DNA from: Adhaeribacter swui
GTDB lineage: Bacteria; Bacteroidota; Bacteroidia; Cytophagales; Hymenobacteraceae
DNA: 64,000 nucleotides
Assembly (NCBI RefSeq): GCF_014217805.1
Contig: NZ_CP055156.1
Span: 372,001-436,000 of the forward strand
Reading direction: 5' to 3'
In this document: in pieces, positions 26,944 through 35,567 of the stretch
Layout of the letters: every line of letters starts with the position of its first letter
Position numbering within the stretch: position 1 is the stretch's first letter
Made by a program: the position numbers and the translations under genes
Notes under the pieces: model-generated
What the model saw: the letters and a program-made list of their open reading frames with translations, nothing else
The model's database searches: none
What the model was told of the DNA's origin: nothing

Positions 26944-27921
26944 TTAACCTTTCTTGCGGTTAGGGAATTTATAAGTAAGCCCAATACCCAAGGTTTCTTT
27001 AAACTGAATGCGGGGCCCTTTTCGATCAATAACGCCGTCTTCGTCCGAATCTATTTCGGTTAAAATATCGTCGTCGTAAATCAGGTGCGTGAATACACTC
27101 ACCGAAATAAGTTTATTCACTTTCATGTTAACGGTATTTTGCCAGTTTACATCAATGTTTTGGGGGTTCCGGACGTAATTCGAAAAAAGATCGAGTTGCG
27201 TTTGAAAAGTAATATTTTCCATGATTGGCGTACGGAAACGGGCGTTCAGGTACCCCCCGAACTCGCGCCGGAACTTGTCGCCGGTACCCGGTATAATGGC
27301 GCCAGCCGTATCGCGGCGGGCCGCCTGCACCCCAAAAGCTCCCGCATCGGCCAAGGTCTGGTCGCGTACAATGGTTACCTTGCCCGTTACTGCCGATAAA
27401 AAAACCGAAAAATTTTCGCGCGGTTTATAATCGATGCCCAGCGAGGTAAGAATAAATGCTGGCGCCAGAAAACGCGAAACCAATACCTTGGTTTCGCGGT
27501 CTAAAGTTGGGGTAAACTGACTTCTAAAATTAAGCTGCGCGGCATAATACCAGGCTTTTGATATATTGCGGCCGTACTTAGAAGTAAAATCAATCTGATC
27601 ATCGCTCTTTTTCAGGCGTTCTTTGTTTAGCTTAGATAAACCGTAAGTAAAATTACCCGTGTTGTTCCACGAACTACGTTCATCTTTGTAGTTAAGGGTT
27701 AAGGTAATTAAACTTAAGCCGGATACCGAACTTTGGCCCCCAGTGGCCCAGTTCGATAAGCTCACCTGGTTAAAATTAAGTGTACCGGTGCCATTAAATT
27801 TCCAGGGTTTTGCTTTAGTGGCAGTATCTGCCACGGCTATTACAGTAATAGGGGCAGTTTGTGCCGTTGCTTTCGCAAAACAATAATGCAACAGAAAACT
27901 TAACAACCAATATTTTTTCAT
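26944..27921 (-). CDS. DUF3078 outer-membrane-associated protein
   Basis: The 325-residue protein has a signal peptide ending ATAQ and a beta-rich body typical of the Bacteroidota DUF3078 family: WKFNGTGTLNFNQVSLSNWATGGQSS, with the diagnostic NxxSLSNWxxGG pattern, LTLNYKDERSSWNNTG and a C-terminal IGLTYKFPNRKKG strand. It is likely an outer-membrane beta-barrel. Function is unknown. It follows mscL on the same strand by 53 bp; co-transcription is possible. Confidence 0.87.
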   Translation of the reverse strand: MKKYWLLSFLLHYCFAKATAQTAPITVIAVADTATKAKPWKFNGTGTLNFNQVSLSNWATGGQSSVSGLSLITLTLNYKDERSSWNNTGNFTYGLSKLNKERLKKSDDQIDFTSKYGRNISKAWYYAAQLNFRSQFTPTLDRETKVLVSRFLAPAFILTSLGIDYKPRENFSVFLSAVTGKVTIVRDQTLADAGAFGVQAARRDTAGAIIPGTGDKFRREFGGYLNARFRTPIMENITFQTQLDLFSNYVRNPQNIDVNWQNTVNMKVNKLISVSVFTHLIYDDDILTEIDSDEDGVIDRKGPRIQFKETLGIGLTYKFPNRKKG

Positions 27922-27974
27922 ACCAACAGTATGAGATAAGCGCAGGGGTATTTTTCTAATATTTTTAATAAAAA

Positions 27975-28391
27975 TTAAGAACGGCTTTTAAGAATATCGC
28001 GAATATCGGTTAGTAAAAGTTCTTCTTTAGTTGGCGTTGGCGTAGCCGGTGCGGCCTCTTCTTTCCGTTTCATCGCATTTATTACTTTAACCAGGGCAAA
28101 GATAGCCAAAGCAATAATGAAAAAGTCTACCAGGCTCTGAATAAAATTACCGTAATTAATAGATGCGCCCTCGGTAATAACCTTGCCCCCTTCCATAATA
28201 GGTTCACTCAATACGTATTTCAGGTCTTTAAAATCGATACCGCCAATAGCTAACCCAATGGGTGGCATTAAAATATCGTTTACCAATGATGTAACGATTT
28301 TACCAAAAGCTGCTCCTATAATAATACCAACCGCTAAATCAATAACATTTCCTTTAACGGCAAACTGTTTAAATTCTGATAATAGGCTCAT
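27975..28391 (-). CDS. mscL: Large-conductance mechanosensitive channel
   Basis: MscL forms a homopentameric inner-membrane channel that opens on osmotic downshock. The 138-residue protein starts [46 protein letters not shown], an almost canonical N-terminal amphipathic helix and first transmembrane helix. The second helix is [22 protein letters not shown], and a charged C-terminal bundle follows. I chose the ATG at 28391 rather than the in-frame upstream start 24 bp away because the N-terminal helix starts at [18 protein letters not shown] promoter element lies 42 bp upstream. Confidence 0.96.
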   Translation of the reverse strand: MSLLSEFKQFAVKGNVIDLAVGIIIGAAFGKIVTSLVNDILMPPIGLAIGGIDFKDLKYVLSEPIMEGGKVITEGASINYGNFIQSLVDFFIIALAIFALVKVINAMKRKEEAAPATPTPTKEELLLTDIRDILKSRS

Positions 28392-28433
28392 AAGTAAATA
28401 GATTAAGTTGAACAACTAAATTAGTATGGCTAT

Positions 28434-28441
28434 CAAATATA
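28434..28441 (-). promoter_or_regulatory. Putative -7 promoter element for mscL
   Basis: The minus strand reads TATATTTG, 42 bp upstream of the mscL ATG. It supports the shorter mscL start. Confidence 0.5.
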
Positions 28442-28542
28442 GCAGAGTTAATAATATTTCAAAATTTTAAAAAACTATCTAGGGCGGGGCGCGGCTGTTT
28501 TAATTAAGACCGGTATGTTTGATAATGCATGATGCTTTTAAT

Positions 28543-28550
28543 TATATTTG
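28543..28550 (+). promoter_or_regulatory. Putative -7 promoter element for the enoyl-CoA hydratase gene
   Basis: TATATTTG at 28543-28550 lies 40 bp upstream of the ATG at 28591. A longer in-frame ORF starts at 28519, upstream of this element, so the promoter position argues for the 28591 start. Confidence 0.52.
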
Positions 28551-28590
28551 CGCCGGATTTGGACCTGAATGTAGAAGTCCGGATATATGT

Positions 28591-29373
28591 ATGACAACTT
28601 ATAACAACCTCAAACTTAACCTGCAGGAAGGTATATTAACCATTACCATCAGCCGGGTGGCCAAACTCAATGCTTTAAACATTGAAACTGTAGAGGAAAT
28701 ACAGACGGCCATGCAGGAAGCATACGATAACGATGAGGTAAAAGGCATCATATTTACCGGCGAAGGCGATAAAGCTTTTGCGGCCGGTGCCGATATCGGT
28801 GAAATTTCGCAGTTGAACGAAGTAATTGGGCGGCGGTTTGCCGAGCGGGGCCAGGATATTTTTGCCATGATCGAAGAATCTACCAAACCGGTTATTGCCG
28901 CGGTAAACGGTTTTGCCTTAGGTGGTGGTTGCGAGTTAGCCATGGCCTGCCACATCCGGGTAGCCAGCCACAACGCCCGTTTTGGACAACCCGAGGTAAA
29001 CCTGGGCTTAATTCCGGGCTACGGGGGTACGCAACGTTTAACGCAATTGGTAGGCAAAGGCAAAGCCATGGAACTAATGATGACCGGTGACATGATTACT
29101 GCGGACGATGCGCTGCGCCTGGGCTTAGCTAACCACGTAACTACCCCGGGTATGCTCATGGAAAAATGCCTGGAAATAATGCGCAAAATAACTTCTAAAG
29201 CGCCGCTTGCCGTGGGCATGATTGTAGACTGCGTAAATGCCTGGTACGATAAAGAAGAACACGGCTACCAAACCGAAGCTAATTCGTTTAGCCGTTGCTG
29301 CGGTTCCGACGATTTTGTAGAAGGTATCAACGCCTTTTTCCAGAAACGTAAACCTCAGTTTAAAGGGAATTAA
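28591..29373 (+). CDS. Enoyl-CoA hydratase/isomerase family protein
   Basis: The 260-residue crotonase-fold protein most likely hydrates 2-enoyl-CoA in fatty-acid or amino-acid degradation. It carries FAAGADIGEISQL (first oxyanion/CoA motif), NGFALGGGCELAMACHIRVAS (second oxyanion motif with a catalytic-position Glu) and FGQPEVNLGLIPGYGGTQRL, whose Glu matches the second catalytic glutamate. I start it at the ATG 28591 (MTTYNNLKLNLQEG); the upstream frame from 28519 adds 24 residues that include the promoter element. Length then matches the family's usual 255-265 residues. Specific substrate is not readable. Confidence 0.92.
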   Translation: MTTYNNLKLNLQEGILTITISRVAKLNALNIETVEEIQTAMQEAYDNDEVKGIIFTGEGDKAFAAGADIGEISQLNEVIGRRFAERGQDIFAMIEESTKPVIAAVNGFALGGGCELAMACHIRVASHNARFGQPEVNLGLIPGYGGTQRLTQLVGKGKAMELMMTGDMITADDALRLGLANHVTTPGMLMEKCLEIMRKITSKAPLAVGMIVDCVNAWYDKEEHGYQTEANSFSRCCGSDDFVEGINAFFQKRKPQFKGN

Positions 29374-29594
29374 TTTAGTTGAATGTTTTAAAAGTTAGAA
29401 GGTTTAAAGGTTGTAAAAGTAAAATTTTTAAAAATTTACTTTTTAAGTAACCCGAAACTTTATAACCCAATGGCGGTTTGGCAATACTATCTACTACTAT
29501 CTACCTTTTTTAATTATTGTGGGAGCTTAGATACCGGCATACGTAGCAATCACCAAATAATTCACCTTCCAACCATTTAACAAATCTTTCTGGG

Positions 29595-29619
29595 GTCTAT
29601 GGACTGTGAACCATGGACT
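29595..29619 (-). repeat. Dispersed 25 bp repeat, copy 2 (inverted relative to copy 1)
   Basis: The reverse complement of this segment begins AGTCCATGGT and ends ATAGAC and matches 10671-10695 at 21 of 25 positions. It sits 15 bp before the flippase start. Confidence 0.5.
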
Positions 29620-29634
29620 TTCAACTAAAAAAGC

Positions 29635-31131
29635 ATGAGTATAGCAAAAAAATTAGTGGGGCAAACGGCTGCTTACGGTTTGAGCAGTATTATCGGGCGT
29701 ACTCTTAATTTCCTGCTTTTCCCGCTTTACTTAGGCATATTTGCTCCCGAAGACTACGGAGTTATTAATGGGCTTTACGCTTACGTAGGTTTTTTTAATA
29801 TTTTGTTTGCCTTTGGCTTAGAAACTGCTTTTTTCCGGTACGCCAACCAACCCGGCGCCGATCGGCAACAATTATTTAACCGGGTCCTGAGTTTTATTAT
29901 TTTCAGCAGCGTTCTGCTCACCGCCTGCATTTTACTGTTCATCGATCCTATTTCCCGGGCTATAAAATTTCCGGATCAGCAATTATTTATTTCCTGGTTA
30001 GCCATTATTCTGGCCGTAGATGCGATTGTTAATATTCCTTTCGCGCGGCTGCGCCTCGAAAACAAGGCGGCGAAATTTGCGGGTATTAAAATGCTGAATG
30101 TATTAATAACCGTGGCGGCTAATGTTTTTATCTACTGGTTTTGCTACAACGTTTACCAGGAAAACTTTTTGGTCGGCTTAAAACCGCTCATTTCAAAAAT
30201 TTACTTTCCGGAGTGGAAATTAGGTTATATTTTCCTGATTAATTTGGTAGCCAACCTGTTGCTTATTCCGTTGCTGTGGCGGGAGTTCCGGAGTTTTAAA
30301 TTTTCGCTGGATTTTGCTTTTATGAAGCCGTTGCTGCAATACGGCTACCCCATTATGCTGATGGGTTTTGCCGGCATTGTAAATGAGCTGCTCGACCGGA
30401 TTTTACTCCTGGAATTATTGCCCCCCGGCTTTTACCCCGATTTAACCAGCAAAGGAGCTTTAGGCGTTTACGGGGGTTGCTATAAAATTGCCACTTTTAT
30501 GACGTTAGCTATTCAAGCTTTCCGGTATGCGGGTGAGCCTTTTTTTTTCTCGCAGGCCAAAGAAAGAAACTCTGCTCAAACTTTTGCTTTAGTAACCAAA
30601 TGGTTTGTGATTGTTTGTGCCTTTATATTCTTATTTATCAGCGCCAACCTCGATGATCTTAAATTTTTACTGCGCCGGCCTAGTTATTACCAAGGTATGT
30701 CGGTAATACCTGTTTTGTTGCTGGCCAATTTGTTTTTGGGAGTTTACTACAACTTATCGACCTGGTTTAAACTTACCGATAAAACGTATTACGGTACCTT
30801 TATAAGTTTTGGCGGAGCGGCCATTACCATTATTTTAAATATTGTTCTTATTCCGGTGCTTGGTTACATGGGCTGTGCTTATGCCACCTTAGCCTGTTAC
30901 TTTTCTATGGCGGCGGCCTGTTATTATTTTGGTCAGAAACATTATCCTATTCCGTATCCGGTAGCCACCATGGCGGGGTATTTGGCGCTGGCTATTGGTT
31001 TAGTTTACATTGCCCAGCATTTTGTTATCGAGGATTTTGTTTGGCGCCACCTTTTCCATTTAGGTTTATGCGGCCTTTACTTAATAGTACTTTATATAAT
31101 CGAGAAGCCCACTTTTGCAGTTAGCCGGTAA
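29635..31131 (+). CDS. Polysaccharide/oligosaccharide flippase family protein (Wzx/MATE-like)
   Basis: This 498-residue membrane protein of the MVF/Wzx-like flippase superfamily has about 14 hydrophobic segments. The N-terminus, AKKLVGQTAAYGLSSIIGRTLNFLLFPLYLGIFAPEDYGVIN, is characteristic, as is PLLQYGYPIMLMGFAGIVNELLDRILLLE in the middle. It is likely to flip a lipid-linked glycan across the inner membrane. Downstream genes (dut, a sugar nucleotidyltransferase) are in the same direction; in Cytophagales this flippase commonly precedes dut. The exact cargo is unknown. Confidence 0.89.
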   Translation: MSIAKKLVGQTAAYGLSSIIGRTLNFLLFPLYLGIFAPEDYGVINGLYAYVGFFNILFAFGLETAFFRYANQPGADRQQLFNRVLSFIIFSSVLLTACILLFIDPISRAIKFPDQQLFISWLAIILAVDAIVNIPFARLRLENKAAKFAGIKMLNVLITVAANVFIYWFCYNVYQENFLVGLKPLISKIYFPEWKLGYIFLINLVANLLLIPLLWREFRSFKFSLDFAFMKPLLQYGYPIMLMGFAGIVNELLDRILLLELLPPGFYPDLTSKGALGVYGGCYKIATFMTLAIQAFRYAGEPFFFSQAKERNSAQTFALVTKWFVIVCAFIFLFISANLDDLKFLLRRPSYYQGMSVIPVLLLANLFLGVYYNLSTWFKLTDKTYYGTFISFGGAAITIILNIVLIPVLGYMGCAYATLACYFSMAAACYYFGQKHYPIPYPVATMAGYLALAIGLVYIAQHFVIEDFVWRHLFHLGLCGLYLIVLYIIEKPTFAVSR

Positions 31132-31260
31132 TTTTTCCGCGTAAAAATTTTTATTAACAAAACAATTACCGGTAATTTTTCAACGGTATCATTATTTTAT
31201 TTTAACTTCATCGCCATTAGTAGTAACTCTATTGCGCTTAAATCAGTAAGTACCACACCC

Positions 31261-31695
31261 ATGCTAGTAAATGTAATTAACCAATCGAAGCACGCTTTAC
31301 CTTCATATCAAACCAGTAGTTCGGCTGGTATGGATTTGCGCGCTAACCTGGAAGAAGCCATTATTTTAAAACCGCTGCAACGCGCCCTGGTTCCTACGGG
31401 TTTGTTTATAGAATTACCCCAAGGCTACGAAGCTCAAATCCGGCCCCGGAGTGGTTTGGCCTATAAACACGGCATTTCCATAGTTAATAGCCCCGGCACC
31501 ATTGATGCGGATTATCGCGGCGAAATAAAAGTACTGCTGGTAAACTTATCGGATCAGAACTTTACCGTAGAAGATGGGGAACGCATTGCGCAAATGGTAG
31601 TGGCTCGGCACGAAACCGTGGAGTGGCAAGAATCGGTGGAACTAACTACTACCGAACGGGGCGCGGGTGGCTACGGCAGCACCGGAGTTAAATAA
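31261..31695 (+). CDS. dut: dUTP diphosphatase
   Basis: The trimeric dUTPase hydrolyses dUTP to dUMP. The 144-residue protein shows all five motifs: [10 protein letters not shown] (1), [11 protein letters not shown] (2), [13 protein letters not shown] (3), GERIAQMVV (4) and [10 protein letters not shown] (5, the nucleotide-capping tail). Length is normal. The ATG at 31261 is well placed. Confidence 0.97.
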   Translation: MLVNVINQSKHALPSYQTSSSAGMDLRANLEEAIILKPLQRALVPTGLFIELPQGYEAQIRPRSGLAYKHGISIVNSPGTIDADYRGEIKVLLVNLSDQNFTVEDGERIAQMVVARHETVEWQESVELTTTERGAGGYGSTGVK

Positions 31696-31809
31696 GTAAG
31701 AGCTGTTTTACTAATCTGTTAATTTATTTTAGTTCTTAAAACTTTTCTGAAAATTAAAATTCTGAAATACGTATAATCAAAAAATTTAAAAATTTAAAAC
31801 TATAAAACT

Positions 31810-32817
31810 ATGAGAATTATTGTTCCAATGGCCGGCATGGGCAAACGCATGCGTCCGCACACTTTAACGGTTCCTAAACCATTGGTGCCGATAGCCGGCA
31901 AACCGATTGTACAACGTTTGGTAGAAGATATTGCCAAAGTTTGTCAGGAACCCATTGAAGAAGTTGCTTTTATAATTGGCCACTTTGGGTCGGCGGTGGA
32001 ACAAAAATTAATGGAGATTGCCGCTTCGGTAGGCGCCAAAGGCACTATCTCGTACCAGGAAGAACCGCTGGGTACGGCCCACGCTATTCTGTGTGCCAAA
32101 GAATCTCTAGAAGGCCAGGTAGTAGTGGCTTTTGCTGATACGTTGTTTAAAGCCGATTTTACTCTGGATACTTCCGCCGACGGCACCATCTGGGTACAGC
32201 AAGTAGAAGATCCGCGGCCTTACGGCGTAGTAAAATTAAACGATCGCGGCGAGATCACGGATTTTGTGGAAAAACCCGATACCTTTATTTCGGACCTGGC
32301 CATTATTGGTATTTACTACTTTAAAGACGGTGCTTACCTGCGCGACGAGTTACAATACCTACTGGATAACAACATTAAAGACAAAGGCGAGTTCCAGTTA
32401 ACCAATGCCTTGGAAAACATGAAAAACAAAGGCACCATTTTCGTGCCTGGTAAAATATCCGAATGGTTAGATTGCGGCAACAAAGACGCCACCGTTTACA
32501 CCAACCAACGCTACCTGGAGTACATTAAAGGCGAAAAAGACTTGGTTGCCTCGTCGGTACAAACGAATAATTCTGTTATTATTGAACCTGTATACATTGG
32601 CGAAAATGCGGTAATAAACAATTCTGTAGTAGGTCCGCACGTTTCTATTGGAAAGAACACCACCATTACCGATTCGGTAATCAGCAATTCGATTGTTCAG
32701 GAAAATACGGTAATTAAAGGTGCCAACATTAAAAATTCCATGTTGGGTAGCTTTGTTTCTTTTACCGGTACACCTTCTGATTTAAGTTTAGGTGATTATA
32801 ATGTTTTGAAGGAGTAA
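31810..32817 (+). CDS. Sugar-phosphate nucleotidyltransferase with hexapeptide tail
   Basis: The 335-residue enzyme has the nucleotidyltransferase start IVPMAGMGKRMRPHTLTVPKPLVPIAGKPI, with the GxGxRxxP(x)nPK pyrophosphorylase pattern. QEEPLGTAHAI and EFQLTNALENM are further family motifs, and the C-terminal 90 residues form a left-handed beta-helix-like repeat (VIIEPVYIGENAVI...). It is likely to make an NDP-sugar (glucose-1-phosphate thymidylyl- or uridylyltransferase type). The substrate is not certain; the rfbC near 3.5 kb could share a dTDP-sugar pathway if it is RmlA-like, but that is inference. Confidence 0.87.
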   Translation: MRIIVPMAGMGKRMRPHTLTVPKPLVPIAGKPIVQRLVEDIAKVCQEPIEEVAFIIGHFGSAVEQKLMEIAASVGAKGTISYQEEPLGTAHAILCAKESLEGQVVVAFADTLFKADFTLDTSADGTIWVQQVEDPRPYGVVKLNDRGEITDFVEKPDTFISDLAIIGIYYFKDGAYLRDELQYLLDNNIKDKGEFQLTNALENMKNKGTIFVPGKISEWLDCGNKDATVYTNQRYLEYIKGEKDLVASSVQTNNSVIIEPVYIGENAVINNSVVGPHVSIGKNTTITDSVISNSIVQENTVIKGANIKNSMLGSFVSFTGTPSDLSLGDYNVLKE

Positions 32818-32823
32818 TATACT

Positions 32824-34602
32824 TTGAATGATTTAGTTAAGTATTTTTTATTGATAGTATTCTGCCTGGGCTTAAGCGCCGGGCAGAGTTACGGCCAAAA
32901 GAAGCGTCAGCGAAAAAAAGCCGAGAAAATGGAGGTTGCCGAAAAGCCGGTCGAACCTTTATTGGCTGATGCCCGCCAGAAAGAAGCTGGTGAGTCTTTT
33001 TTCGTAGATGGGATTAAATTTTTAATGCTGGAACAGTACGACAAAGCCCTGGAGCGGTTTCAGCGTTCGTATGCACTTAACCCGGGCAACGCGGCGCTTA
33101 ACTATAAACTAGCCGAAACGCACATGCTGGCTGGCCGGCTAACCGATGCTTTACCTTTTGCCCAGGCAGCCGTAACCCTCGATGCTTCTAATCCTTACTA
33201 TTATTTATTGTTAGCGCAATTATATTCCGGTGGCCAGCGCTACGACGAAGCCATTAAAGTACTTACTAAACTAACCAAAGACATTCCGGGTACCGAACAA
33301 TATCTATTTAATCTGGCTGATCTGTACATGGCCAAAAACCGGTTTGATGATGCTTTAAAAACCTACGACCGGATTGAAAAACAATACGGCTTTATTGAAG
33401 AAGTATCGTTTAAAAAACAACAGATTTACCTGAAGCAAAATAATTTAGAAAAGGCCTTGAAAGAAGGCGAAACCCTTATTGCCAGCGACCCAACAGAAGT
33501 GCGTTATCCTTTGGCCCAAGCCGAAATGCTAGCTAATAATAAAAAGATTGACCAAGCGGTACAAATGGTAAACAAAGCTTTGAGCATTGATCAGAATAAT
33601 GCTCAAGCACGCTTAATGCTCGCCGAACTTCTACGACAAAAAGGCCAGGTAAACGAAGCGGTAACAGAACTACAAACCGCTTTTGGTAACCCGGACCTGG
33701 ATATTGATGCCAAAGTAAAAATTATACTGGAGTACATCCGGCAATTGCCCCAACCCGCTACTAAAAACCAGGCTCTACTAAATACTACCCTGCACCTGGC
33801 TGAACAAACGGTTAAAGCGCACCCGCAAGAAGCAAAAGCCTACGCCGTAGCCGCTGATGTGCAAAATATGGCCGACAAAAAACTGGAAGCCCGCAACAAT
33901 TACATAAAAGCTACGCAATTAGATAATTCCCATTTTAGTATTTGGAATCAACTGGTGGCGCTGGATGCCGAATTAAACCAAACCGACTCTTTGCTGGCCC
34001 ACACGGAAAAAGCATTGGAATTATTCCCGAACCAGGCAGTTTTCTGGTTTTACAACGGTACCTCTTACTTAATTAAAAAAAATTACTCCCGGGCTGTTAA
34101 ATCGCTTGAATATGGCAAAAAGTTATCGTTAGATAAGCCAGAGTTGGTAACCCAGTTTAATATGCGCTTAGGCGATAGTTATAACTCTCTGAAAGAATAC
34201 ACCAAATCGGATGAGGCTTACGAAGCCGTACTGGTACAAGACCCTAACAATCCCCAGGTACTAAATAATTACAGTTATTTTTTATCGCTTCGCAACCAAG
34301 ATCTGGCTAAAGCGAAGTCCCTTTCGAGTAAGTTAGTAAACTTATTTCCCAACGAAGAAACGTATCTCGATACCCACGCCTGGGTTTTATATAAATTAAA
34401 AGAATATCCTCAAGCCTTAAAATACTTCGAGAAAATTGCCGCAACCACTAAGAATGGCACCATTGCCGAACATTACGGCGACGTACTTTTTCAGGTAGGT
34501 CAGAAAGAAAAAGCCGTACAACAATGGCAACGCGCTAAAACCTTAGGCGAAGCTTCCAGTTTTATCGACAAAAAGATTAAAGATCAAAAACTCTATGAAT
34601 AA
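32824..34602 (+). CDS. TPR-repeat protein with signal peptide
   Basis: The 592-residue protein starts with TTG at 32824, six bases after the nucleotidyltransferase stop. It carries a signal peptide (FLLIVFCLGLSAGQSYGQ). About a dozen tetratricopeptide repeats follow (for example YDKALERFQRSYALNPGNAALNYKLAETHMLAGR). TPRs are protein-binding scaffolds; this one is probably periplasmic. It overlaps the DUF4292 lipoprotein gene by eight bases, so the two are almost certainly co-translated. In Bacteroidota these two genes are usual neighbours upstream of an EnvC-like gene, which fits an envelope-assembly role. Confidence 0.87.
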   Translation: MNDLVKYFLLIVFCLGLSAGQSYGQKKRQRKKAEKMEVAEKPVEPLLADARQKEAGESFFVDGIKFLMLEQYDKALERFQRSYALNPGNAALNYKLAETHMLAGRLTDALPFAQAAVTLDASNPYYYLLLAQLYSGGQRYDEAIKVLTKLTKDIPGTEQYLFNLADLYMAKNRFDDALKTYDRIEKQYGFIEEVSFKKQQIYLKQNNLEKALKEGETLIASDPTEVRYPLAQAEMLANNKKIDQAVQMVNKALSIDQNNAQARLMLAELLRQKGQVNEAVTELQTAFGNPDLDIDAKVKIILEYIRQLPQPATKNQALLNTTLHLAEQTVKAHPQEAKAYAVAADVQNMADKKLEARNNYIKATQLDNSHFSIWNQLVALDAELNQTDSLLAHTEKALELFPNQAVFWFYNGTSYLIKKNYSRAVKSLEYGKKLSLDKPELVTQFNMRLGDSYNSLKEYTKSDEAYEAVLVQDPNNPQVLNNYSYFLSLRNQDLAKAKSLSSKLVNLFPNEETYLDTHAWVLYKLKEYPQALKYFEKIAATTKNGTIAEHYGDVLFQVGQKEKAVQQWQRAKTLGEASSFIDKKIKDQKLYE

Positions 34603-35356
34603 GTCCTTTCATATTCTATACGCAATATGTTTGGTTGTCTGGTTTTCCGCTTGTAAACGCAATAACATATCCGGTTCCTCGGCTCCCGAAAAAATAAACA
34701 AAGTAAACGTAATTAACCTCGATTATAACAACTTGTCGGCTAAAGGCCGCATGCAGTTCGAAAACGACGGTGAAAAAATAAATACCGGCATTACCATCCG
34801 GATGCAAAAAGATAGCATCATCTGGATTTCGGTAGTACCGGCTTTAGGCATAGAAGTGGCCCGGGTGCGCATTACCCCTGATTCGGTGGCGATGATTAAC
34901 CGGTTAGAGAAAACGTACTTTGCCGACAACGTAGCATCTTTAAAAACCCGCTTTAACGTAGATTTAACTTTTAAGATGGTGCAGGCCTTGTTAATTGGAA
35001 ACTACGTGCCCGGCGAAAATGGCAATGAAAAGTTAATAGATAAAGACCCAATCCAGCACACCCGACAAAATCTGGGCGCCGCTATTTTGGATCAATTTAT
35101 CTCTACCGAATCTTTTAAATTAAAAAAATTACAGATCTCGGATCCGGAATCGCCTAACACCATTACCGTGGATTATTCTGATTTTGAAAATGTGGGTGAT
35201 AAGCCTTTGGCTAAATCTACGTTGGTGGTGGCCAATACCGTAAAAGAGAATCAAGCAAAAAAAATGGTCGCCTCTATCAACTATAACAAAGTAGAAGTTA
35301 ATAGCGCCAATTTAACTTTCCCGTTTGCTATTCCGGAAGATTACCGGCGAAAATAA
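34595..35356 (+). CDS. DUF4292 lipoprotein
   Basis: The 253-residue lipoprotein (VVWFSAC, lipidated Cys20) belongs to DUF4292, which is related to the LolB/LolA-like outer-membrane lipoprotein-handling fold. Conserved segments include NLSAKGRMQFENDGEKINTGITIRMQKDSIIWISVVPALGIEVARVRITPDSV, the family core. It overlaps the TPR gene by eight bases. Whether it acts as a LolB substitute is an inference from fold and genome context, not shown. Confidence 0.85.
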   Translation: MNKSFHILYAICLVVWFSACKRNNISGSSAPEKINKVNVINLDYNNLSAKGRMQFENDGEKINTGITIRMQKDSIIWISVVPALGIEVARVRITPDSVAMINRLEKTYFADNVASLKTRFNVDLTFKMVQALLIGNYVPGENGNEKLIDKDPIQHTRQNLGAAILDQFISTESFKLKKLQISDPESPNTITVDYSDFENVGDKPLAKSTLVVANTVKENQAKKMVASINYNKVEVNSANLTFPFAIPEDYRRK

Positions 35357-35558
35357 ATTTTAACTACCAAATTGCTGGTCGTTGCTTTTTAGATTTTTTA
35401 ACTTTGCTTCGGGTAAGCCTCCAAACTTTTTGGTTTTTAATTTTTGTAATCAGGCAGCGGGTAATAAATACCTTTGTTAACAACCTGATAATTTAAATTG
35501 GCCAGTTATTATTTATAAGCAGGTATCTTACTTTGTATTTTTTTAAAATACCTACCAC

Positions 35559-35566
35559 TAATTTTG
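35559..35566 (+). promoter_or_regulatory. Putative -7 promoter element for the envC-like gene
   Basis: TAATTTTG (TAnnTTTG) ends one base before the ATG at 35568. If functional, transcription would begin at or within the first codons, so either the mRNA is leaderless or the match is fortuitous. Confidence 0.3.
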
Positions 35567-35567
35567 G

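Noticed and set aside
28519-28590. N-terminal extension of the enoyl-CoA hydratase
   Set aside because: It overlaps a TATATTTG promoter element and adds 24 residues outside the family's usual length.
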